Positions 1-8,307 of a stretch of 15,865 nt of DNA are shown here, in pieces. The translations under genes and the position numbers were made by a program. Positions within the stretch are counted from its first letter, which is position 1. The number at the start of each line of letters is the position of its first letter. The notes under the pieces are model-generated. The model was given only the letters and a program-made list of their open reading frames with translations. It was not told the DNA's origin and ran no database searches. Source of the stretch: Spirogloea muscicola (taxonomy: Eukaryota; Streptophyta; Zygnematophyceae; Spirogloeales; Spirogloeaceae); NCBI GenBank assembly GCA_009602725.1, contig WELB01000231.1:105888-121752 (forward strand), written 5' to 3'.

Positions 1-139
1 TCTGTTCTGGGCTTTGCCTTTGCTAAAGAGAGAAGGCGCGCGGGGCGCATGAAATGAAAGGAAGGCCAATTCAAGCCAATACATTGTTCAAAGGAAGGAA
101 GTGGGCTTCGCCAGCCCGTCTTCTCTATGGTCGAGCAGA
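1..139. repeat. Dispersed repeat fragments at left border of copy A
   Basis: Two pieces recognised elsewhere in the window lie here. Positions 27-90 are the reverse complement of the end of the insert in copy B (about 12333-12455), sharing the GCGCGGGGCGCATGAAAT core; a shorter copy sits at 10050-10080. Positions 103-139 match the hairpin repeat at 10004-10042 and 10540-10576 (GGGCTTCGCCAGCCC followed by a TCTTCTCTATGG segment), with a shortened stem. No coding potential is seen. The fragment is cut by the window start, so its full extent is unknown. Confidence 0.6.
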
Positions 140-299
140 TTCCTCAGTGGCTAACGATAGCCCACTGGGAAGGGACGACTTGTCAAGAAGTCGGCGATGG
201 TGGGGATTGGCCAGCGCAGGAAAAAGGACAGGGGGCGGATGCGCCGGGCGGGAAGGCGCCTACCCGGGCTCGTGCGGCTCGCGCCGCCCTCCTACTCCC

Positions 300-554
300 T
301 TTGACTGTCTATGTGCCTGCAGCGCTCCCAAGCGCTTGCTTTGCACCGCCGCGCTGGTCGCGCCCTTGCAGCAGCCTCTGGCTTGCGCAGCGGGGTTGCT
401 CTTCCTCCCCTCAGCTCATCTGACTTCCTACTGCTGACACGGGGGTATTGAGGGCGCCCTGTCTGCCTAGCCTTTGGCTCCGTCATGAACACCTGTATGC
501 ATCTGGCTGGCATTTCACAGCCGATTCTTTCATATCAGCAGCCGCTTTCTTCTT
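300..554. other. Copy-A-specific insertion upstream of the gene
   Basis: These roughly 255 bp have no counterpart in copy B, where the flanking sequence is continuous around 11705-11725. The seven bases TACTCCC occur at both edges (293-299 and 555-561), which could be a target-site duplication. However, B reads CCCTCCCC at the empty site, so the original target is not certain. No terminal inverted repeat, poly-A or coding sequence was recognised. Confidence 0.45.
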
Positions 555-694
555 TACTCCCCTTCCCCGCCTCTCTCCAGTGCTCACTTGTTCCCAGGAG
601 CCCGGGCCGCCGACCCCCGCCGAGCGCCTCGCTGCGCCGCGGCCCGGCCAGGCCCGCCGCTCCAAGCCCCAGCCTCCGCCTGCCGGAACGCCCG

Positions 695-1046
695 ATGCTC
701 CCTCCGCAGCCTCTGCAGGCAGTGGCTGCCGCCCGCGCACCCCTGCGGCTCGCCTTCGTCGTGCTCCTTCTCCATGGGGCTCTGGCGGCAGGTTGCTCTC
801 CGCCCCTTCGGTGCATGGTGCATTTCGGTGCAGCGCTGCTTCTCTCTGCCAGTCGGTCGTTGGCCTGCGTCTTTGTGGCTCTCTGGCTTGACGGTACTTT
901 GTCTAGGCTCGGGACGGCAATCGGCAATGTGAATGTACCACTGGCTACTTCCACATGCTCGCCTTCTGAGCTGGCACGGTGGGCTTGCTCATTCCAGGCC
1001 CTGCAGACGCCGGGCCAAGCGAAGAAGCGAAGCCATCCACGTTCAA
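695..1046 (+). CDS. Copy A exon 1: candidate signal-peptide exon
   Basis: The ATG at 695 is chosen because copy B has an ATG at the same place (11848); an in-frame ATG at 485 lies in sequence unique to A. The N-terminus has a short basic stretch, then the hydrophobic core LAFVVLLLHGALAA, a typical secretory signal with likely cleavage after ALAA. Conservation with B includes a length difference of exactly one codon (CGGTGCATGGTG region), which supports translation. The donor is AA|GTAAGG at 1047, leaving phase 1. Exon 2 at 1649 reads in phase 0, so either the join differs or a small exon is missing. A CTAG|TG acceptor at 1634 would fit the phase in A, but it is CTAC in B. Confidence 0.5.
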
Positions 1047-4000
1047 GTAAGGATGTGTCCTCAGCTTCTTCTTCTTCTTGCTTGCCTGCTTTTGCACAGC
1101 ATGCTGCCAGCCCTGATACTGATCATACTTGGCATTCGAAAAGCCCCAGACTCTGCAATACTGAATCTTGACAAGACCTTGAGAGCAGGCGTTTGATTTC
1201 ATCCTCATCATAGACACGACGTAGATTTACCCGGGACTTGTACATTGCAGGTTGAGCCTGACTCACATTGACGCTCCTTATTCACCTATAAGGATAGAGT
1301 GGCCCAGCAAAGAGCATGCATTCAGGTTTCAGCACCACAGCGACAAGGTCGGTGTTCATGACTAGCATGTGACTACAATGCTGTCTTTTAACATCAGTGT
1401 ACATGTGACTTGACATCCTTTCCTGCTTGCAGCCCATGCTGATAGTTATCAGGCCTTGCAATGAGCGACCTCCCTACGATGATTTACATGTACTGTAATA
1501 TCAGCTGCTCGCTTTGTGAGAGGATTTTAGTTGGCTGCTATGGCAGGTGACCATAATGATGTCGTACACTTTGTTGCAATGCATGTTGCACCACAACTGG
1601 ATGCAATGACTAGACCCTTCGCTTACTGAGCTAGTGCAAATTCTGCAGGCAAGATCCGAGAGATTGTATCACCAGAGAACTGGCAGAGAGCCAAAAAGAC
1701 ATCCAGGAGAAAGTACGAATACATTGAAGAGCCCGAAGCTTGTGTCAGGGGCGCACAGCACGACAACCACAGCATCAACCAATGAGGCAGCGGCTGTGCA
1801 GGCAGTTAGCGATCAAGTTTACAGTACAACAGTCCACTCAGGATACAGTGTTGGATTTGGGAGTTACTTCGCAGACTTCGGCCTTGGAAACCCAGCCCAA
1901 TCACAGCTCCTTATTGCAGACACTGGCAGCGACTTACTGTGGAATCAGGTCGAATGAGCACAAATGACATTGCAGCAGGGTTCAGTGCTCATCCATACAG
2001 CATCGCTTGCCACACAATTGCAGCATGCAACTTGAGGAAAGATACAGTGGACCTGACAATGCTTGCATCATATCGACTGACTCAACCTCCCCCGGTTGAT
2101 GTGCACGTGCTTACTTTCTTCGCACTCTTCTGCTGCTGCAGTGCTTGCCTTGCTCCAGCTGCTACGTTCAAAATGGACCCATCTTCGATCCCACTCACTC
2201 GTCAACCTTCTCTGTCATCAACTGCAACACTCTCACTTGCCTATTTGCTGAGGACCAGAATGGTATGACAATTGTTACTTCTCAAATGGCACAGCCGTTT
2301 GCGAGTACTCCTATGGGTAACACCTCTGTGCACTTGGAAACACTGTGTCTTTTACATTGTTGCGGTGATCTTGGCGTTGCCACTCTCTGCCTCATTCAAC
2401 CTTGTTTGTAATATTGAATAACTCCTAGTCTGAGATATTTCAATCTAGTGCAGGGCAGCTTTCACCAGCGCCTGTGCTTTCTTATGCATCTCAAGAGCAT
2501 GCAGGTATGGAGATGGATCCCTAACCTCAGGGCAATTGGCTACTGAGACGCTGTGGCTAACCACCACGACTGGCACTAGTGTAGGCTTTTCGGGAGTGGC
2601 CTTTGGGTGCGGTCACGACAATGGTGGTACCTTTGGCTTTGCAGGGGGCCTCATTGGCCTTGGACGGGGCCCACTTTCCTTTGTCCAACAGGTATTTCTT
2701 TGCATGTTTATCATGAAGCATTGCTTACTGCGACAGAGCAAATTAGTCACATGGCCCTTGCTATATCACACGTGCAGACTAGATATACAATATTGAATGC
2801 ATACATGCACTTGCTATACTTGATCCAAAGGTTGAGTACAGCACATTCAGTAGCATATTAAGTATATCTCTGGATCTTTTATTCAAGCCACAGACACCCT
2901 CGCCTACTTTTGTACAATGTTGAGCTTGCTTTCTTTACGTGATTGCTGATCATGTGTAATCACGTTCATTCAGCACAGCTGCACCGGTCTTTATCATTGT
3001 ACTTTTACTTACTATTGCAGCTGCAGACATACGACCATGCATTTACCCTGTGCCTGCAAAGATATGATGCGCCTTACCTGCCTGCGAGCGAGTTGGAATT
3101 TGGGTCGGCTGGAGTACCCAGTTCGGGCATGACTTACACTCCGATCCTCAACAATCCCATCCAGGATGCAAACCTTGGATACACAATCTTCTACTATGTG
3201 CAGGTCGACAGTATACTGTTTGGAACAACCTCACTCAGCATCCCTGCGTCTGCTTTTACCATTGACAGCAGTGGTGGAGGAGGTACAATCATTGACTCTG
3301 GAACAACCTTGACAATGTAAGCAGAGCAACTGCTTGCCAATCTGTTGCCATGTTGGAGCAATATACACATTCTACATCTAGGACTTGCTAGCAAGTCATG
3401 AGCTCTGGCATTGCTGCTCGCGGGCTTCGCTAATATACGCTATGTCTCAGGCTGGTGATTGCTGCATACCAACCTGTCATTGACTATCTCAATGCCACCG
3501 TGCCTCTGCCCAAGTAAGTGCAGAGATATCTGTATTGCAGACTCACACTTCCTATGGATCATGTGCTCCCAGACTTGGTCGTGACAAGCTCGTGCTTCTG
3601 ATTGAAGAGCTTGATGCTGCTGCATGATGCTGCCGCCGCATACTTTGTGCAGTTCTCAGCTGTTGCAGGTAGCACAGTCACAGTCAGTATATACTCATTT
3701 GCCTGAGATTGCTTGTATTGCAGAGCAGATATCAGTGGTCTTGGGCTTTGTTGGAATGTTACTGGACTATTGGCAGATCCAGACGATCTCAATAATCTGG
3801 GCTTCTTCCCTATCATGACCTTCCGCATGTCAGGGCCATCTGACTACAGGCTTCCCCCTGCAAATTACATTGCTTTTGTGACCGATACAGTAGTCTGTGT
3901 GGTTCTTGAAATATCATCTATCAACATCATTGGCAATTTCGCACAGCAAAATTTCCTGATGGTGCACGACCTGAACCACACCATGGTAATTGCTCATATC

Positions 4001-4489
4001 CTGATATGGCAAGCTATTCATAGCAAGCAAGGCTGCATTTAGCATTAAGAATAGCTCCTTCGTGCCTCACACTGATTGCTTGCAATCCTGCATTACAGCA
4101 TCAGTGAATCACCTAGCTTACTCATGCACCATCTTGTNCCCCCGCCCAAGGCTTCCCCCCCTCCCCCTCCGCATCCGCCTCCCTCAGCTCCTCCACCTCC
4201 ACCAAAGACGTCTCCTCCACCCCCTCCCAAGGCTTCCTCCCCACCTCCTCCGCATCCCCCTCCACCAGTCCCTTCACCTCCGCCAAAGGCGTCTCCTCCA
4301 CCCCCCCCCAGGGCTTCCCCCCCACCTCCTCCGCATCCTCCTCCGACAGTCCCTTCACCTCCACCAAAGGCGTCTCCTCCACCTCCCCCCAAGGCTTCCC
4401 CCCCACCTCCTCTGCATCCTCCTCCCCCCCTTCATCCACCTCCGCCTCGTCCACCACCACCCAAGGCTTCCCCTCCACCTCCTGCTTAA
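695..4489 (+). CDS. Nepenthesin-type aspartic protease with Pro-rich tail, copy A (interrupted)
   Basis: Spliced gene model with exons 695-1046, 1649-1948, 2142-2316, 2505-2691, 3021-3316, 3451-3513, 3724-3985 and 4139-4489 (partial). The product is a secreted pepsin-fold endopeptidase (family A1, plant nepenthesin subgroup A1B). Visible hallmarks in order: signal peptide; first catalytic motif DTGSDLLWNQ; Cys-rich segment CLPCSSCY; flap YGDGSLTSGQ; FGCGHDNGG and GLIGLGRGPLSF; second catalytic motif IIDSGTTLTM; LPPANY; and INIIGNFAQQNFLMV. A C-terminal extension of Pro-rich repeats rich in PPPKAS and PHPPP ends at TAA 4487-4489. Defects as written: a 1-nt deletion near 2262 shifts the frame in exon 3, and the start of exon 8 is absent at the N (4138). 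These may be assembly faults or real pseudogenisation. The exon 1 to exon 2 join is not settled. Family assignment is firm; the mechanism at the wall is inferred. Confidence 0.85.
1649..1948 (+). CDS. Copy A exon 2: propeptide and first catalytic Asp
   Basis: Acceptor TTCTGCAG|GC before 1649; donor CAG|GTCGAA at 1949. It encodes 100 codons: a basic, Thr/Ser-rich propeptide-like region, then YFADFGLGNPAQ and the catalytic motif DTGSDLLWNQ. This is the standard start of the mature N-terminal lobe in plant nepenthesin-like proteases. Copy B has two extra codons in the linker before the mature domain. Confidence 0.85.
2142..2316 (+). CDS. Copy A exon 3: Cys-rich nepenthesin segment, frameshifted
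   Basis: Acceptor CTGCTGCAG| before 2142; donor TATGG|GTAACA at 2317. It encodes CLPCSSCYVQNGPIFDP followed by SSTFSVINC, the Cys-rich insert typical of A1B proteases. The exon is 175 nt against 176 nt in B. The missing base lies near 2262 (CAGAATGGTATGAC here, CAGTATGAGTATGAC in B). Read with the B spacing, the phase matches exon 4; as written it does not. Confidence 0.8.
2505..2691 (+). CDS. Copy A exon 4: flap and N-lobe core
   Basis: Acceptor GCATGCAG|GTATGG; donor CAACAG|GTATTT. One leading base plus 62 codons. It encodes YGDGSLTSGQLATETLWL (the active-site flap, with its Tyr), then VAFGCGHDNGG and GGLIGLGRGPLSFVQQ, the most recognisable block of the plant nepenthesin family. It is the same length as in copy B (187 nt). 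Confidence 0.9.
3021..3316 (+). CDS. Copy A exon 5: interlobe region and second catalytic Asp
   Basis: Acceptor TATTGCAG|CTGCAG; donor ACAAT|GTAAGC. It starts in phase 0 and ends in phase 2. It encodes FTLCLQRYDAPY, an ELEFGSAGVP strand, YTPILNNP, FYYVQVDSI, SIPASAFTID and finally GGGGTIIDSGTTLTM, which carries the second catalytic aspartate. Length is identical in copy B (296 nt). Confidence 0.9.
3451..3513 (+). CDS. Copy A exon 6: short helix exon after the second Asp motif
   Basis: Acceptor TGTCTCAG|GCTGG; donor CCCAA|GTAAGT. The 63-nt exon encodes LVIAAYQPVIDYLNATVPLP, matching the helix that follows DSGTT in A1 proteases (typically AAYxxVxDAF). Phase agrees with exon 5 (AT|G) and exon 7 (AA|A). 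Confidence 0.85.
3724..3985 (+). CDS. Copy A exon 7: C-terminal lobe
   Basis: Acceptor TATTGCAG|AGCAGA; donor ACCATG|GTAATT. It encodes ISGLGLCWNVTG, LGFFPIMTFRMSGPSDY, LPPANYIAF, VVCVVLEISSINIIGNFAQQ and NFLMVHDLNHTM, matching the end of the nepenthesin domain. One leading base plus 87 codons. The frame is open here, whereas copy B has lost one base near its start. Without splicing, reading continues to a stop after VIAHILIWQAIHSKQGCI (ending at 4042). Confidence 0.9.
4138..4138. other. Single N: probable assembly join of unknown length
   Basis: The base before the N corresponds to 15486 in copy B; homology resumes so that 4147 matches 15751. About 256 bp present in B are therefore absent here, and the N sits exactly at the break. 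It is more likely a gap placeholder than one ambiguous base. Confidence 0.75.
4139..4489 (+). CDS. Copy A exon 8 (partial): Pro-rich extensin-like tail
   Basis: Open to TAA at 4487-4489. It encodes a tail of Pro runs punctuated by KAS, PHPPP and PSPPP, with an approximately 27-residue (81-nt) repeat visible at 4271 and 4352. Such Ser-Pro(n) blocks are typical of hydroxyproline-rich glycoproteins of plant and algal walls. The 5' part seen in copy B, including the acceptor and the domain-closing MGWKPLNC, is missing exactly at the N. Low-complexity sequence of this type is prone to mis-assembly. Confidence 0.75.
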   Translation, partial: PPPKASPPPPPHPPPSAPPPPPKTSPPPPPKASSPPPPHPPPPVPSPPPKASPPPPPRASPPPPPHPPPTVPSPPPKASPPPPPKASPPPPLHPPPPLHPPPPRPPPPKASPPPPA

Positions 4490-4775
4490 TCTCTATACTC
4501 ATCTTACCTCCTCACGGGGAGAAGTTCACAGCGGATGCTGTGTGCACCAAAGTAGGAGGAATGCGGCTTGATCATGTTCCGCATTCCACAGGTGCTGCAG
4601 TCTAGAGAAAGACGTGAGGAAGATGTGAGATGTAAAATACAGCGGTTGAAATTTATGCAACCCAAGGCAGGTGTTACAACTCAGTACCAGGTGTGCTGGA
4701 GTATGGCCATTCAACAGCTGAATATTTTTAGCCTAATGCAAACAGTCGCAATGCAGTCCTAAAAATACTCGTAGA
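4490..4775 (+). other. 3' flank of copy A
   Basis: AT-richer sequence after the stop codon, presumably the 3' UTR and downstream DNA. A TGTAA, the usual chlorophyte polyadenylation signal, occurs at 4631-4635, but this pentamer is common by chance. No convincing coding sequence was seen. The equivalent part of copy B lies beyond the window, so it cannot be compared. Confidence 0.3.
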
Positions 4776-4789
4776 TCTGTAGCTGAAAT

Positions 4790-4996
4790 TTGTTGTTGAC
4801 AGTGTTAAGTGCTACTTCACTGAAGAAGTACCACGACATAGTCAAATCTCGGATGCTCTTACTATCAAATGGTGCAACCATACTAGACACTGGTACAGGG
4901 CAAGGGGGAACATATCTAAATAATTTATGGGAAGAGTTTTTGAAATCTTTTACACATTTCTTGCGGTTCAGATATGCAATGTGGTACAGTGGATAG
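4790..4996 (+). pseudogene. Fragment resembling mRNA cap (guanine-N7) methyltransferase
   Basis: An open stretch of about 65 codons, with no ATG at its start, contains LKKYHDIVKSRMLLL followed after a few residues by GATILDTGTGQGG. A KS-containing helix followed by a hydrophobic strand and DxGxGxGG is how motif I of cap N7 methyltransferases is arranged, both cellular and giant-virus type. After the motif the resemblance is lost and a TAG follows at 4994-4996, so at best this is a broken piece or one exon. Local composition looks more A/T-rich than the surroundings. A generic class I methyltransferase remnant or chance similarity are the alternatives. Confidence 0.33.
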
Positions 4997-5566
4997 GCTT
5001 TGCCCATCATTACAGTCGCTTGTCTGATCCAGCATGACAGCTGAGCTCTTTCACCGTGACAAGTCATAGCTGGGCTGGTGAGCGCGTGCTCATTTGCTTC
5101 AAGTCAGATGCTATTACAGTATGCTGGAGTTGCTTCAGTGATGGTGAAAGTTGGGGAGGTGCAATTGTCCATTGTTCCAGTGAAGTGAACACCCTAGACA
5201 TGAGCAGAGATTCAAGCTAATTGCTCTGATTGGAAAAGATAAGTGACTGCACTTCGGGTCCTACTTGGGTGGACACGCTTGACTAGCAGCAGATGGAGAA
5301 TGCTTAGCACAAGGCAAAAATACTATCATCTTCGTTAGCTCGCAACCCGATTGTAGAATTATGTGGCGATACAGCGGTTACGGCCAACTGATCAAGATGC
5401 TGTGAGAGACTCGGTGCACCTTCAAAAGCTCCACGGAGCAGGAAAGCTAGAAACAGCCACTTATGCCAGAGTCGTAATGACAGATTGACAAGCTTTTTGC
5501 AAACAAGAATTAGTGACGACTGTAGCAGTGAGAGGGTCAGAGCACCCAGTAAGAGGAGCAACAAAG

Positions 5567-5663
5567 AGCCTCTCTTTAGCTCAAATGGATTGGCTGAAAG
5601 AGCACCTATTCAGGCAACAGATTGCCTCTCTTAAGCTAGATTGCATTGGCTAACCGAACACCC
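5567..5663. repeat. Diverged direct repeat, about 39 bp, two copies
   Basis: GCCTCTCTTTAGCTC... at 5567 and GCCTCTCTTAAGCTA... at 5625 continue in parallel through ATTGGCTxAxxGAxCACC. The spacing is 58 bp. Probably an old local duplication. Confidence 0.4.
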
Positions 5664-6898
5664 GTCCGCGCTGGAGTCTGGCATAGCAGCCAGCACATTG
5701 ATTGGCATGAAACTGCAAAAGCATGGCCCCAATCACTGCAGGGAAACTAGTATTCACCTGCGTTTGCAACGGTGAGCCTGCACACTACTGACCACCGTAG
5801 GTATCTGCCGCCACCTATTGGCGCTTTCACATGGCAGATGCTACCAAAAGCGTTACGCAGATGACTGCCTGCAGACAATCAAGTCGGTGACGTCATTATT
5901 GGGCTCGTCTGAGTGTCTGGCCACCTTTAACTGCTGCGACTTACTCGATGGCGCAGCAGGTGCGCTTGGTGAAAGCACTCAATCTATCTATGACATGTCA
6001 GGGATTATTTTGCTGCAAAGATCGCATCTGCAAGTCCGGCAAGCAAGGAGCTTACCAAGGTCAACGTGGCACGTCCAATGTCCATATAATAACCTGGGTG
6101 AGAATAACCGAACAGCCCCTTTACCCCATCTGCAGCCTCTTTGAACACCCAGCATCGAGGCCACAGGTTGTGCTAGCCTTGACCCACGGGCAGCGGAGCA
6201 TGTTCACAGTGGGCGCGCTCCTTCAACCAGACCTTTGGTATGGCTGTAATGCGCACGAATTGTAACAAATGCTGCGGATTGTCAAGCCCAGGCTGCTGGC
6301 GGAGCAAGGAAAGCGGGGAAGGCCTTGGGATGGGGCTGCAACTGTAATTTAAGCAACGGATATTGCAGGGGCAAGTCCAGGAATGCGAGGGTGGGTGAAG
6401 TGCTCACCCCGCTTCCTCAGCAGATTCGAACTTTGTAATTTCTTTTTCCTGTGCTCTTTCTCACAGCCATCGCCCTCTACTGAAAGCATCTTTCTGTCTA
6501 CATAGCGTGACGGACTGCGGGCCTCCCCGCATCCCGGCCATATGGACCCGGGTCGGAAATTTGGTACCAAAGGTCGTTCGATAAGGATCAGTCCACGACC
6601 TCTCGACAGCAATCAACAGTCTTACACCGACAAAATCTACCCAATCGTCGCCACTACCCCCATAGCGACAGTCTCTCGTCGATGCCCCGTCAATAGCATC
6701 TGACTGTCTACTACCAACGGGCTATCGTGAGCGGTCTATCGTCCACGTTGACTTCAGCAATTGCTAGCCATACCTTGAGATATTTCACACCGCGCCAGCT
6801 CCATTCCAGCGCCAGTACCACGCACTTTCGCGCGTCACGACTTCAGGTGGCGCCGCTTTCAGCTCGAGGAAGAAATCAACTACCCCAGTCGTCAGCCT

Positions 6899-7008
6899 GG
6901 TGAAGTGCTCAGTCTCTAGGCATTTGTCAAGCCCTTGTCTGCAGCACTGACAGTCAGTCTGGTAGCAGCCGGATGAGGTGTTTAGTCTCCAGGCGTCAGT
7001 CAAGCCGT
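6899..7008. repeat. Diverged direct repeat, about 36 bp, two copies
   Basis: 6899-6934 and 6972-7007 share the pattern GxTGAxGTGxTxAGTCTCxAGGC...GTCAAGCC. The spacing is 73 bp, with no third copy nearby. Probably an old local duplication. Confidence 0.4.
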
Positions 7009-7724
7009 CACTGCTGCATGACATTCCAGACATGTGAACACAGATGCAACATGCGCCAGTAGAGGGGTGAGGTAGGAAGCTGCCATTAGTAACGTAGTTG
7101 AACATGAGAGAGTGAATATAATCAGCCATGGTGCTGCCCCTAGCGCAGCCACAGCCACTGACTCGAGGCTATCAAGCTGACAGAAGCCTGCACTATTAGG
7201 AGATTATGCATGACTTGGTAGACAATAAAGTCCACTGTCACGATGTAGAGTACCTGGGACTTGACTTTGCCAGTTGCGCACGTAATCTGGAAGTCGCAGT
7301 ATCAATGAGGTCGAAATGATTTCACCCACCTGTCTATTGCAGTCTGCTGACTGATCTACTGAAATTCAACCCTTGTTGCCAAATACTCGAGAGCTCGTCC
7401 TGAGCTGCCCATGCTGATCGAGATGCAAGGGACGGCAAAGATTTTGCCAGATTGCCCTTTGTTGGTGTCAAGGCGACCTACTCGTGGACAATGAAAGCAA
7501 AAGGGCTGAAAAAGGGTCGGTCTGTGACAATCCAATCCCTGTACACACAGTCAGGGTCAGAGCGTTCTGATCGTGGTTCCAGACATAAGACTTTTCTGGG
7601 ACAAACCCTCCTACAGAGCGAAAACGCCAGCGCATGCAGCGCACACACGCGCACAAAGCGCAGCGGAAGTCTTACCCTGAGGCACCGCCAGAAGGCGGTG
7701 ACTCTGATGAGGGTCAGCGACTCA

Positions 7725-7748
7725 GCGGGCTAATAAGCGGGCTAATAA
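7725..7748. repeat. 12-bp perfect tandem duplication
   Basis: GCGGGCTAATAA occurs twice in a row (7725-7736 and 7737-7748). It lies at the edge between gene-free DNA and the repeat-rich block. Confidence 0.8.
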
Positions 7749-7924
7749 GCCACAGCACTTAAGGAGAGTCGGCGATGCTCCGCAGCCAAGAGCTGCGGCG
7801 ACGGGCTGGGCAGCAGGCAGCAGCAGGGCAGCGGCGGCCTGCTGCGGCAGCTGGCAGCAGCAGGGCTGTGCCTCCTCTCGGGGCGTCAGTGGTCCGACTG
7901 CTAAGTCCGGCCTCAGCCTGCAAC

Positions 7925-8003
7925 TTGTAGCGCTCCATCCTTGACCCTTTGTCAATTCTTTTCGGGCTGGCTTTTCACAGCCCTTGCTCCCATTGGGAGA
8001 GCC
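7925..8003 (+). mobile_element. Retroelement 3'-tail fragment, + orientation
   Basis: Reads ACTTGTAG, then TTTGTCAATTCTTTTCGGG, the hairpin GGGCTGG-loop-CAGCCC (7964-7983) and TTGCTCCCATTGGGAG. This is the same order, on the opposite strand, as 10715-10790 and 11333-11400. It faces the minus-strand tail at 8308-8632. The Gln/Ala-coding GC-rich stretch before it (7800-7860) may be decayed coding end, but I cannot align it well. Confidence 0.5.
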
Positions 8004-8307
8004 ACTTCACTGCTCCACCTGTCACCACTTCCCCAGAATGAACAGCTTGTTTCAAACCAAGGCAACGGCTGTGAGAGTCCAGCCCATAGGGATGTACAAG
8101 GAGGGTGTGACAAGGTCGCCCCCAAGCTCCACGGGGTGGGCCCGACGATGGGGATAAGAATCTGGAGGCACGCGCGGCACGAGGCAGTGGTCTCGCAGCA
8201 CGCGCCGCACGGTGTACGGACTAATCCGCTCACCTACCCGGGACGGCCCAGACCAGCGGCGGTGCCGTTGCGGCACGAGGGCCAAATGTCACACTTCGAG
8301 AAAAGCG

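Larger units (their letters stand above)
177..4261 (+). repeat. Duplicated unit, copy A
   Basis: This stretch aligns colinearly with 11598-15865. The alignment starts in the GAC(T/C).GTC...AGTCGGCGATGG segment (177 in A, 11598 in B), and position 4261 corresponds to the last base of the window. Exons, introns and the upstream region all align, so this is a genomic duplication and not a retrocopy. Differences include a 255-bp insert in A (300-554), a roughly 230-bp insert in B (12233-12461), and a 256-bp block of B missing from A at the N (4138). Confidence 0.9.
5060..7724. other. Long stretch without a recognisable gene
   Basis: About 2.7 kb in which no reading frame on either strand resembles a known family; frames are 60-115 codons, as expected by chance. 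No tRNA, rRNA or obvious terminal repeats were found. Small structures present: two weak diverged direct repeats (5567-5663 and 6899-7008) and a perfect 7-bp hairpin CACCGCC-AGAA-GGCGGTG at 7683-7700. It could be intergenic DNA, old repeats, or UTRs and introns of a gene I cannot recognise. Confidence 0.5.

Noticed and set aside
485-694. In-frame ATG at 485 giving a 70-residue N-terminal extension to copy A
   Set aside because: It lies in the A-specific insert and has no counterpart in B; the ATG at 695 directly precedes the signal peptide and is shared.
4093-4392. Glycine-rich frame on the minus strand opposite the Pro-rich exon (also 15559-15834)
   Set aside because: It is the antisense of proline codons (CCN/NGG); the plus strand has a supported gene model.
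4271-4440. Regularly spaced repeats as a possible CRISPR-like array
   Set aside because: They are in-frame coding repeats of a Pro-rich protein in a eukaryotic gene, with no unique spacers.
5304-5564. Leucine-rich hydrophobic frame on the minus strand
   Set aside because: Short, with no conserved motif and no supporting context. The diverged repeat that starts just right of it (5567) and the chance level of such frames argue against a gene.
6405-6435. GTTCGAATC on the minus strand, like a tRNA T-loop
   Set aside because: The flanking five bases do not pair and no anticodon or acceptor stem can be placed.
7774-7798. AGTCGGCGATG shared with the start of both duplicated units
   Set aside because: The match is only 11 bases and does not continue; such matches are expected by chance in 16 kb.
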